Program-made: the position numbers and the translations under genes
Source: Flavobacterium algicola
GTDB lineage: Bacteria > Bacteroidota > Bacteroidia > Flavobacteriales > Flavobacteriaceae
Assembly (NCBI RefSeq): GCF_022399565.1
Contig: NZ_JAJTUT010000001.1
Coordinates: 1,229,336-1,293,335, forward strand
Length of the DNA stretch: 64,000 nt
Direction of reading: 5' to 3'
Part shown: one piece after another, positions 54,675-61,517 of the stretch
Layout: the number at the start of each line of letters is the position of its first letter
Numbering within the stretch: position 1 is the stretch's first letter
The notes under the pieces: model-generated
Seen by the model: the letters and a program-made list of their open reading frames with translations, nothing else
Told to the model about the DNA's origin: nothing
Database searches by the model: none

Positions 54675-55115
54675 TTAAGACAAACGATTCTCGTCAAGTA
54701 TCTTAATGAAATGAAATCCCTTAGGTTCAAACCCTTGATTGTAATAAAAGCGATGAGCGGTGAAGTTATTCGTATATGCATCAAGCGTAATCATCGTGCA
54801 ATCGGCTGCTAGCGCCTTGTTATGAATGTAATCTGTCATCATCTTTCCAATTCCTTTAGAACGATGTTTTGGATCTACAACAAAATTATCAATTTCGATG
54901 TACTTGCCTGCCCATAATTTGAATCCAGTCCAGAATCCAGTAAGTCCAACACAAACATCATCTTCATATACTGCCAATTGTTTGTAATTATGCGGAACCA
55001 TCTCCTTCAGGTATAATTCGTATTTATCAATTGTAAAAGCAGGATATAAATGCTTTAACATTTCTAATTCAGCAACCATTTCAGCTACGGTTGCAAGTTC
55101 TTTTATTACTAGCAA
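54675..55115 (-). CDS. GNAT family N-acetyltransferase
   Basis: 146 residues. The acetyl-CoA-binding segment is VVDPKHRSKGIGKMMTDYI (motif A, R/Q-x-x-G-x-G/A), followed by the beta strand ITLDAYTNNFTAHRFYYNQG (motif B region) and a final FEPKGFHFIK. The substrate is unknown; it could be a small-molecule or ribosomal-protein acetyltransferase. It is a single gene between the flippase and the atp terminator. Confidence 0.9.
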   Translation of the reverse strand: MLVIKELATVAEMVAELEMLKHLYPAFTIDKYELYLKEMVPHNYKQLAVYEDDVCVGLTGFWTGFKLWAGKYIEIDNFVVDPKHRSKGIGKMMTDYIHNKALAADCTMITLDAYTNNFTAHRFYYNQGFEPKGFHFIKILDENRLS

Positions 55116-55150
55116 AATAATATCATTTTTAAATAGGACATAAATCTAAT

Positions 55151-55180
55151 AAAAAAAAGAGTCCCGCTATGCGGGACTCT
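55151..55180 (-). terminator. Terminator of the ATP synthase operon
   Basis: Stem AGAGTCCCGC / GCGGGACTCT (55158-55167 with 55171-55180), 3-nt loop, followed on the - strand by a run of T residues (55157-55151). It lies 26 nt beyond the atpG stop. Confidence 0.95.
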
Positions 55181-55205
55181 CTATATTCTAATAAAATATT
55201 TTATT

Positions 55206-56066
55206 TTATCCGTTCAAAGCTTCAGCTCCACCAACAATCTCAAGGATTTCATTGGTAATAGCAGCTTGACGTGCTTTGTTGTAAGTCAATTTCAATTGAT
55301 TTCTCAATTCAGTTGCATTATCAGTTGCTTTGTGCATAGCTGTCATACGAGCACCATGTTCAGAGGCAAAAGAATCTCTAATACCTTTGTACAATTGCAT
55401 CTTCAAAGATTTAGGAATCAATGTCAATACAATTTCTTCTTTTGATGGCTCAAAAATGTAATCAGATGGAGCAATATTTAAATCAGATTTTATAGGAGCT
55501 AATGGTAAAAATTGTTCTGTTTGAACAATTTGTGTAGCAGCATTTTTAAATTGATTATAAATCAATTCGATCTTGTCATACTCACCATCAACAAATTTCT
55601 TGATTAGTTCATCTGCAATAGCAGCTACATTATCAAAAGTTAAATCATCAAAAACAACACTTTGATTAGCAACAACCGTTTGTGTTTTGCTTAAAACGTC
55701 GTTTCCTTTTTTACCAATAGCAAAAATATCTACTTGTTTACCTGCGTAATACAATGCACGGCTCTTAGCACCTTTTATAGCATTAGTATTAAAAGCTCCA
55801 GCCAAACCTCTGTTTGAAGTAACTACAACTAACAACACTTTTTTAATTTCGCGTTGTGTTGTAAATTCTCCACCTGCATCCCCTTCAAGAGTAGCAGAAA
55901 GGTTTTGCAACAACTCTGTTAACTTTTCGGCATAAGGGCGCATTGCAGTAATCGCATCTTGTGCTTTCTTTAGCTTTGCAGCAGAAACCATTTTCATTGC
56001 CGATGTAATTTGCATCGTAGATGAAACGGAAGTAATTCTATTACGGATTTCCTTTAAATTTGCCAT
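55206..56066 (-). CDS. atpG: ATP synthase F1 gamma subunit
   Basis: 286 residues. The N-terminal rotor helix starts ANLKEIRNRITSVSSTMQIT and the C-terminal helix ends with YNKARQAAITNEILEIVGGA, both signatures of the gamma shaft that turns inside the alpha3beta3 ring. VTSNRGLAGAFN is the conserved loop after the first helix. It is the last gene of the cluster atpB-E-F-H-A-G on this strand; the beta and epsilon genes (atpD, atpC) are not in the window, a split often seen in Bacteroidota. Confidence 0.97.
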   Translation of the reverse strand: MANLKEIRNRITSVSSTMQITSAMKMVSAAKLKKAQDAITAMRPYAEKLTELLQNLSATLEGDAGGEFTTQREIKKVLLVVVTSNRGLAGAFNTNAIKGAKSRALYYAGKQVDIFAIGKKGNDVLSKTQTVVANQSVVFDDLTFDNVAAIADELIKKFVDGEYDKIELIYNQFKNAATQIVQTEQFLPLAPIKSDLNIAPSDYIFEPSKEEIVLTLIPKSLKMQLYKGIRDSFASEHGARMTAMHKATDNATELRNQLKLTYNKARQAAITNEILEIVGGAEALNG

Positions 56067-56093
56067 TTGTTTTGTAAAAGTTATAAGTTAAGT

Positions 56094-56127
56094 GTTATGA
56101 GTTAGAAGATTTCTCCTAACTCATAAC
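56094..56127 (-). repeat. Inverted repeat between atpA and atpG
   Basis: GTTATGAGTTA / TAACTCATAAC (56094-56104 with 56117-56127), 11 bp, 12-nt loop. It is embedded in a GTTATAAGTTA-like duplication. No U-tract follows, so mRNA processing or stabilisation is more likely than termination. Confidence 0.65.
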
Positions 56128-56142
56128 TTCTAACCTCTAATA

Positions 56143-57720
56143 TTAGTTATATTTTGCTGATACTTCTTTTGCTACAGTTTGAATTACATCTGTAATATCA
56201 TCTGATAATTTACCTGCTTTCAAAGCATCCAAAGTTGCTCTGTGTTTAGCATTTAAGAAAGACAAAAAGTCTTTTTCAAATTCCTTAACTTTATTTACCG
56301 GAACATTCTTCAACAAGTTTTTAGAACCTGCATAAATAATTGCTACTTGGTCTTCAACAGTATAAGGATCATTTAAACCTTGTTTCAAGATCTCAACGTT
56401 TCTTCTACCTTTTTCGATTACGTTTAAAGTAACTGCATCAAGATCAGAACCAAATTTAGCAAACGCTTCCAATTCACGGAATTGTGCTTGATCTAGTTTT
56501 AAAGTACCAGATACTTTTTTCATTGATTTAATTTGTGCATTTCCTCCAACACGAGATACCGAGATACCAACGTTAATTGCTGGACGAACCCCAGAGTTAA
56601 ACAAATCTCCATCAAGGAAAATTTGACCATCTGTAATCGAAATTACGTTTGTTGGGATATAGGCAGAAACGTCACCAGCTTGAGTCTCGATAATAGGTAA
56701 AGCAGTTAATGAACCACCACCTTTAACGATACCTTTTAATGAATCTGGTAAATCATTCATGTTTCTTGCAATTCCATCATCTGCAATTACTTTACAAGCT
56801 CTTTCTAATAGACGAGAGTGTAAGTAAAAAACGTCACCAGGATATGCCTCACGTCCTGGAGGTCTTCTTAATAAAAGAGATACCTCACGGTAAGCCACGG
56901 CTTGTTTAGACAAATCATCATAAACAATTAAAGCTGGACGACCTGAATCTCTAAAATACTCACCAATTGCAGCACCTGCGAAAGGAGCGTAAACTTGCAT
57001 TGGAGCTGGATCAGAAGCGTTTGCTGCAACAATAACTGTGTAAGCCATTGCACCTTTTTCTTCCAACATTTTAGCAATTCCTGCTACAGTTGAAGCTTTT
57101 TGTCCAATTGCAACATATATACAGAATACAGGTTTACCTGCATCGTAAAATTCTTTTTGATTTAAGATAGTATCAATACAAACAGTTGATTTACCTGTTT
57201 GACGGTCACCAATAACTAGCTCACGTTGTCCTCTACCAACTGGGATCATAGCATCTACTGCTTTAATACCTGTTTGTAATGGTTCAGTAACTGGCTGACG
57301 GAAAATAACTCCAGGAGCTTTTCTTTCCAATGGCATCTCGTATAAATCTCCACCAATTGGTCCTTTACCATCGATAGGAAAACCAAGTGTGTTAACTACG
57401 CGTCCAACCATTTGTTCTCCTACTTTAAGAGAAGCGATACGTTGTGTTCTTTTTGCAGTTGATCCTTCTTTGATTCCAGTAGATGGTCCTAAAAGTACCA
57501 CACCAACATTGTCCTCTTCAAGGTTCAATACAATAGCCTCTAGACCATTGTCAAATTCAACTAACTCACCGTATTGAACATTTGAAAGCCCGTAAATACG
57601 AGCAATACCATCTCCAACTTGAAGTACGGTTCCTACTTCCTCTAGCGTTGCGCCAGATTCAAAACCTTCTACTTGCTTTCTTAATATTGCTGAAATTTCA
57701 GCAGGTTTGATTTCCGCCAT
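56143..57720 (-). CDS. atpA: ATP synthase F1 alpha subunit
   Basis: 525 residues, normal length. The N-terminal crown, the P-loop GDRQTGKST (about residues 171-179), the ATP-synthase alpha/beta signature region with [14 protein letters not shown], and the arginine finger in that same SVSRVGG segment are all present. It forms the non-catalytic nucleotide-binding subunits of F1. atpH precedes it by 38 nt, and atpG follows after 76 nt with an inverted repeat between. Confidence 0.99.
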   Translation of the reverse strand: MAEIKPAEISAILRKQVEGFESGATLEEVGTVLQVGDGIARIYGLSNVQYGELVEFDNGLEAIVLNLEEDNVGVVLLGPSTGIKEGSTAKRTQRIASLKVGEQMVGRVVNTLGFPIDGKGPIGGDLYEMPLERKAPGVIFRQPVTEPLQTGIKAVDAMIPVGRGQRELVIGDRQTGKSTVCIDTILNQKEFYDAGKPVFCIYVAIGQKASTVAGIAKMLEEKGAMAYTVIVAANASDPAPMQVYAPFAGAAIGEYFRDSGRPALIVYDDLSKQAVAYREVSLLLRRPPGREAYPGDVFYLHSRLLERACKVIADDGIARNMNDLPDSLKGIVKGGGSLTALPIIETQAGDVSAYIPTNVISITDGQIFLDGDLFNSGVRPAINVGISVSRVGGNAQIKSMKKVSGTLKLDQAQFRELEAFAKFGSDLDAVTLNVIEKGRRNVEILKQGLNDPYTVEDQVAIIYAGSKNLLKNVPVNKVKEFEKDFLSFLNAKHRATLDALKAGKLSDDITDVIQTVAKEVSAKYN

Positions 57721-57758
57721 CTTAATTTATAATTTAGACACTTAAATGTGCAATAAAA

Positions 57759-58292
57759 CTAGTTACTTAATTCTCTTTTTAATACTTGTAATCTGTTTGC
57801 TACCGAAGCATTATACTGTTGGTCGCCTATTCTTAAAATAAATCCTCCAATGATAGCAGGATCTACAAGACTTTTGATTGTGATTTTTTTATTCGAAAGC
57901 GTTGCAATTTTCGCTAATACTTTAGCTTCAAGTGCTGCATCCATTGGAAAAGCAGTTGTAACATGTGCTACCTCTACTCCAATGCTTTCGTCAAACAATA
58001 TGCTGTATTGTTCAGCAATTGTTTCTAGAATTTCAAATCTTTTGTTTTCGAATAACAAATGAAATAACCCTTTGGTTACACCATCAATAGTTTCGAAAAT
58101 TTCTAAAAGCGCTGACTCTTTTACTCCAACGTTAATAGTAGGATTTTGAATAAAGGTACTCAATTCCAAATTACTACTAACAGTTGTAGCTATCGTCTGC
58201 ATGTCTTGATTCACAACATCGGCTATACCTCTTGAGGTCGCTAAGTCTAGAATTGCTTTTGCATAACGATTTGCTGCTCTTGTACTTGCCAT
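57759..58292 (-). CDS. atpH: ATP synthase F1 delta subunit
   Basis: 177 residues. The N-terminal helical bundle begins TRAANRYAKAILDLA, and the C-terminal conserved motif is LVDPAIIGGFILRIGDQQYNASV, given in part as DPAIIGGFILRIGDQQYNAS. The delta subunit links the F1 head to the peripheral b-stalk. It lies 5 nt downstream of atpF and 38 nt upstream of atpA in the same operon. Confidence 0.97.
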   Translation of the reverse strand: MASTRAANRYAKAILDLATSRGIADVVNQDMQTIATTVSSNLELSTFIQNPTINVGVKESALLEIFETIDGVTKGLFHLLFENKRFEILETIAEQYSILFDESIGVEVAHVTTAFPMDAALEAKVLAKIATLSNKKITIKSLVDPAIIGGFILRIGDQQYNASVANRLQVLKRELSN

Positions 58293-58297
58293 AATGA

Positions 58298-58798
58298 TTA
58301 GTTTATCGTTACATCACCTAACATTTTCTCAACCAATTTAGTTTGAGCATCTTTGTTAGATAATTCATCTTTCAATAATTTCTCAGCGATATTCAATGAC
58401 AAAGTTGAAACTTGTAATTTCAATTCAGCCATAGCTGCATTTTTTTCACTGTTGATAGCTACTTTTGCTTGCTCGATCATTTTTTGACCTTGTAATTGCG
58501 CTTCCGCTTTTGCATCTGCAACCATTTTCTCCTTCATCTCGCGAGCATCTTTAAGCATGTTGTCACGCTCTAATCTTGCTTCTTGCAAAATACGTTGGTT
58601 GTCTGCTTGAAGATTTTGCATTTCTTGTCTTGCATTTTCAGCAGACAATAAAGCGTTTTTAATTCCTTCTTCTCTATCATTTACTGCATCAAGAATTGGT
58701 TTCCACGCGAATTTTTTTAACAAAAGTATTAATCCAACAAATATTAATATTTGCCAAAAAAACAAACCAAACTCAAACTGATTTATTAACTTTTCCAT
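58298..58798 (-). CDS. atpF: ATP synthase F0 subunit b
   Basis: 166 residues with one N-terminal membrane helix (about 8-28) and a long amphipathic coiled coil (about 30-150) that forms the peripheral stalk. The hinge phrase KKFAWKPILDAVNDREE is typical. It starts 124 nt after atpE; this gap contains a strong hairpin. The next gene, atpH, starts 5 nt later. Confidence 0.97.
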   Translation of the reverse strand: MEKLINQFEFGLFFWQILIFVGLILLLKKFAWKPILDAVNDREEGIKNALLSAENARQEMQNLQADNQRILQEARLERDNMLKDAREMKEKMVADAKAEAQLQGQKMIEQAKVAINSEKNAAMAELKLQVSTLSLNIAEKLLKDELSNKDAQTKLVEKMLGDVTIN

Positions 58799-58871
58799 TG
58801 TATGTAAGTATAATTTTTAACTTCTAAATTTTATTCTAATTGCAATCTGCAATGTATAATGTTTTAATTTT

Positions 58872-58912
58872 AAAAACAATAGTTACAACCAACCGTTGCA
58901 ACTATTGTTTTT
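58872..58912 (-). terminator. Attenuator-like hairpin between atpE and atpF
   Basis: A 13-bp perfect stem (58872-58884 with 58900-58912) extended by four more pairs (58886-58889 with 58895-58898) after one mismatch. On the - strand its 3' arm ends in TTTTT followed by AAAATTAA. It starts 10 nt after the atpE stop. It may end part of the transcripts or protect the 3' end of the atpB-atpE mRNA. Confidence 0.75.
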
Positions 58913-58922
58913 TCTGTTTTAA

Positions 58923-59114
58923 TTACGATGCGAATAACGCAGCGAAACCAATACCCTCAATAAGTGCAGCTGCAATAAGCATAGCTGTTTGGATCTTTCC
59001 TGAAGCTTCTGGCTGACGAGCAATAGCGTCCATTGCTGAACTACCAATTTTACCAATACCTAAACCTGCTCCGATAACGATTAACCCAGCTCCAATAATT
59101 TGTGGAATTTCCAT
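58923..59114 (-). CDS. atpE: ATP synthase F0 subunit c
   Basis: 63 residues, two membrane helices that form one unit of the rotor ring. Helix 1 holds the glycine-rich GAGLIVIGAGLGIGKIG; the polar loop is ARQPE; helix 2 carries the ion-binding Glu53 in AALIEGIGFAAL. The Gln and Ser/Thr residues typical of Na+-binding c subunits are not seen near the Glu, which suggests a proton-driven enzyme. The start is directly after a 92-nt gap from atpB; a strong hairpin follows. Confidence 0.97.
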   Translation of the reverse strand: MEIPQIIGAGLIVIGAGLGIGKIGSSAMDAIARQPEASGKIQTAMLIAAALIEGIGFAALFAS

Positions 59115-59206
59115 GATATATATATTAAAAATTAAACATTCAATTTTAAAGTACGAAGAACAAATTTAACATCCTTCTACTTTCGTGTTATTACTTTTCT
59201 AACCAA

Positions 59207-60364
59207 TTAATGACCTTCTTCATGATGATGCTCTTCTACGGCAGAACCGAAATAAAGTGCCGACAACATTGTAAAGATATACGCTTGTAAAAAAGCAACT
59301 AAAATTTCAAGTATAGAAAGTAAGAATGACAATCCGAATGACAAACTACTTCCGATCCAGCTTTTGAAAATAAACATTAAACCAATAATGCTCATTAATA
59401 CAATATGTCCAGCAAAAATGTTGGCATACAAACGTATCATTAAAGAGAAAGGTTTAATAAATATTCCAAGTAATTCGATAGGAGCTAAAATGATACGCAT
59501 TGGTTTTGGCACACCTGGCATCCAGAAAATGTGTCCCCAATAGTTTTTATTAGCTGTTAAGTTTGTGATTAAGAAAGTTAAAAATGCTAATGAAAAAGTA
59601 ATTGTTAAGTTACCTGTAGCATTAATACCTAGTGGAGTCAATCCGAAAATATTTAAAAACAATACAAAGAAGAATATTGTTAATAGATAACTCATATAAT
59701 TTTTGTATTTTTTTTCTCCGATATTTGGAATAGCAATCTCGTCACGTATATACAATACAATAGGTTCGAATATACGACCTGGACCTGATGCAATTCCTTT
59801 ATTTTTAGAATAAGACTTAGCTAAACTACTGAATAAGAATAACATTAACAAAGCTGCTCCTAAGATTGAAACTACTGTTTTGGTAATAGAAAAATCAATT
59901 GGGCGGACATTTGAAGGGAAACCTGTTTCTTCATTTTCTGTAATTGTTCCAGAAGCATCTGTTCTGTAAATTTTACCATCATGATGATTGATAACATAAT
60001 ACTTTCCATTTGATTCTGCTACTTCTTTACCATGGTGAAATTTTGCAGAAGAAAACATGTGCAAACCTTCATCTAGTAAGATAATTGGTAAAGGAAAACC
60101 CCAACTTTCACCTGTTTCATCATCCTGCGTGAATGAAAAATCATGAGAATCTAAAACGTGATGACTTACAAACGCTTTAATTTTAGACTTTACATCTGTA
60201 GGTTCTGCGTGACCTCCTTCGTGATGACCTTCAGCTACTACTGCATGAGAATTTTCTAAATTAACTTTTGCAGAATCAATTTCTTGATTTGCAAAACTCA
60301 CTAAAGGAAGACATGCTAGAAATGTTGCTACTACTAATCTAAGAGGCCTGTTTAAAATTACCAT
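59207..60364 (-). CDS. atpB: ATP synthase F0 subunit a
   Basis: 385 residues, longer than E. coli AtpB (271) because of a secreted-looking N-terminus: signal-like helix, then a His/Glu-rich stretch (EGHHEGGHAEP) and about 130 residues of periplasmic extension, a form common in Bacteroidota. The core has five or six membrane helices with the essential Arg in SLMIRLYANIFAGHIVL and the terminal helix with FLQAYIFTMLSALYFG. A second His-rich tail (EEHHHEEGH) ends the protein. It forms the proton channel beside the c-ring. It has a strong promoter upstream. Confidence 0.97.
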   Translation of the reverse strand: MVILNRPLRLVVATFLACLPLVSFANQEIDSAKVNLENSHAVVAEGHHEGGHAEPTDVKSKIKAFVSHHVLDSHDFSFTQDDETGESWGFPLPIILLDEGLHMFSSAKFHHGKEVAESNGKYYVINHHDGKIYRTDASGTITENEETGFPSNVRPIDFSITKTVVSILGAALLMLFLFSSLAKSYSKNKGIASGPGRIFEPIVLYIRDEIAIPNIGEKKYKNYMSYLLTIFFFVLFLNIFGLTPLGINATGNLTITFSLAFLTFLITNLTANKNYWGHIFWMPGVPKPMRIILAPIELLGIFIKPFSLMIRLYANIFAGHIVLMSIIGLMFIFKSWIGSSLSFGLSFLLSILEILVAFLQAYIFTMLSALYFGSAVEEHHHEEGH

Positions 60365-60406
60365 AATTACAAAAATATGTTATATTTACGTTTCTAAAAT
60401 TTGGTG

Positions 60407-60434
60407 CAAAGGTACATTTTTTATTAATACTCAA
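60407..60434 (-). promoter_or_regulatory. Promoter of the atpB operon
   Basis: On the - strand TTG (60434-60432), 17-nt spacer, TACCTTTG (60414-60407), 43 nt before the atpB start. Thus the ATP synthase genes may be transcribed apart from the upstream porW-bactofilin-atpZ genes. Confidence 0.65.
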
Positions 60435-60476
60435 AAGCATAACAAAAATATTTTTTTTTTTACTCTTAACAAAACT

Positions 60477-60875
60477 CTAATTTTTTTCCTTTTTACTTAG
60501 TATTCTTATAGTTAACAGTGTCTCAATTGTCAAAAAAAGAATAAAGAGTATAAAAAAATTAATTTTCTCTATTCCCATTTCAGAACTACTAGAATTCAAT
60601 ATCGGCCTTACCAATAGATAACAAGGAAGTATCTTTATAGTAGTGGCAAGCAAGAAACTCATACCCACATTATCAAAATTCACCTCTTTTATCTTCAGTA
60701 AAATTAAAAATATAAGTACTGAAAATCCTAAAAAAAATAAGTATAATACTTCAATTTTATAATAGAAACCACTATCATTTACTTCAAAAATAAATAGTAA
60801 TAGTTTGTTTATAATGTAAGCGATTCCAACAATTTTCATTAAATCTAGAAACCATTTGTACTTAACGGACTTCAT
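60477..60875 (-). CDS. Small four-helix membrane protein between atpZ and atpB
   Basis: 132 residues with four hydrophobic helices and a basic C-terminal tail (SKKEKN). It occupies the place where other bacteria have atpI/atpR-type assembly genes, and such a gene commonly lies here in Flavobacteriia. The sequence itself gives no function; a role in F0 assembly is inferred from position. It starts 39 nt after the AtpZ gene. Confidence 0.72.
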   Translation of the reverse strand: MKSVKYKWFLDLMKIVGIAYIINKLLLFIFEVNDSGFYYKIEVLYLFFLGFSVLIFLILLKIKEVNFDNVGMSFLLATTIKILPCYLLVRPILNSSSSEMGIEKINFFILFILFLTIETLLTIRILSKKEKN

Positions 60876-60914
60876 AAAATTTTATATTTTGAATAAATAG
60901 CAAAGCGAAATACT

Positions 60915-61142
60915 TCACTTCTCTTTATTTATTTCATTTACTTGTCTTATGACATTGTATAAAGCCAAAACTACTCCTATCATCACAAATATTTTGCTGT
61001 AATAAACTTTTGCACTTGGGTAACTTTCATCCAACCATCCTCCTAAATAGGAAAGTAAAAAGATTATCACTCCCATTTGTATTGGGATATTGATAAGTGC
61101 CAACCATTTTGTAGAGTTATTCTTCTGCGGCTTATTTTCCAT
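60915..61142 (-). CDS. AtpZ/AtpI-family protein
   Basis: 75 residues with two membrane helices. It has the family phrase KWLALINIPIQMGVIIFLLS followed by GWLDESYP (conserved Gly/Asp) and a second helix. AtpZ/AtpI proteins help assemble or ion-load the F0 sector and are encoded just before atp genes. The start overlaps the bactofilin gene by 11 nt, so translation of the two is coupled. Confidence 0.88.
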   Translation of the reverse strand: MENKPQKNNSTKWLALINIPIQMGVIIFLLSYLGGWLDESYPSAKVYYSKIFVMIGVVLALYNVIRQVNEINKEK

Positions 61143-61515
61143 CTGTTAATAAAAATTTATTATTGTCTCTCATAGTACAAGAAGCACTAAACTCTGCTCC
61201 TGGTTCTACAGACAATTTCCCGACCATAACCTGTCCGTGGATGCTCGCTTTTGATTTTACATTTAAAACTTCTGCCACTTCCATTATTCCATTAAACTTA
61301 CCTTCGACATCTGCATTTTTACAAATTACATCTCCAGTGACCTTACCAGAGGGACCTATGACTAGTTTCCCGGTTGATTGAAAATTACCTTCTAATTCCC
61401 CATCCAGTCGAAAATCGGCTTGCGATATGATATCTCCTTTGATTACCGTTCCTTCAACAATTCTATTTGTTTTCCCTAATAAATCGGTATAGGATTTTGA
61501 TTTTTTATCGAACAT
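61132..61515 (-). CDS. Bactofilin (polymer-forming cytoskeletal protein)
   Basis: 127 residues. The beta-helix core follows the bactofilin pattern, with GTVIKGDIISQADFRLDGEL and stacked repeats such as GKVTGDVICKNADVEGK and SIHGQVMVGKLSVEPGA, flanked by short disordered ends. Bactofilins self-assemble into nucleotide-free filaments at the membrane and localise cell-wall or motility factors. The gene is 2 nt after porW and overlaps the AtpZ gene, an unusually tight arrangement. Confidence 0.94.
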   Translation of the reverse strand: MFDKKSKSYTDLLGKTNRIVEGTVIKGDIISQADFRLDGELEGNFQSTGKLVIGPSGKVTGDVICKNADVEGKFNGIMEVAEVLNVKSKASIHGQVMVGKLSVEPGAEFSASCTMRDNNKFLLTDGK

Positions 61516-61517
61516 AA

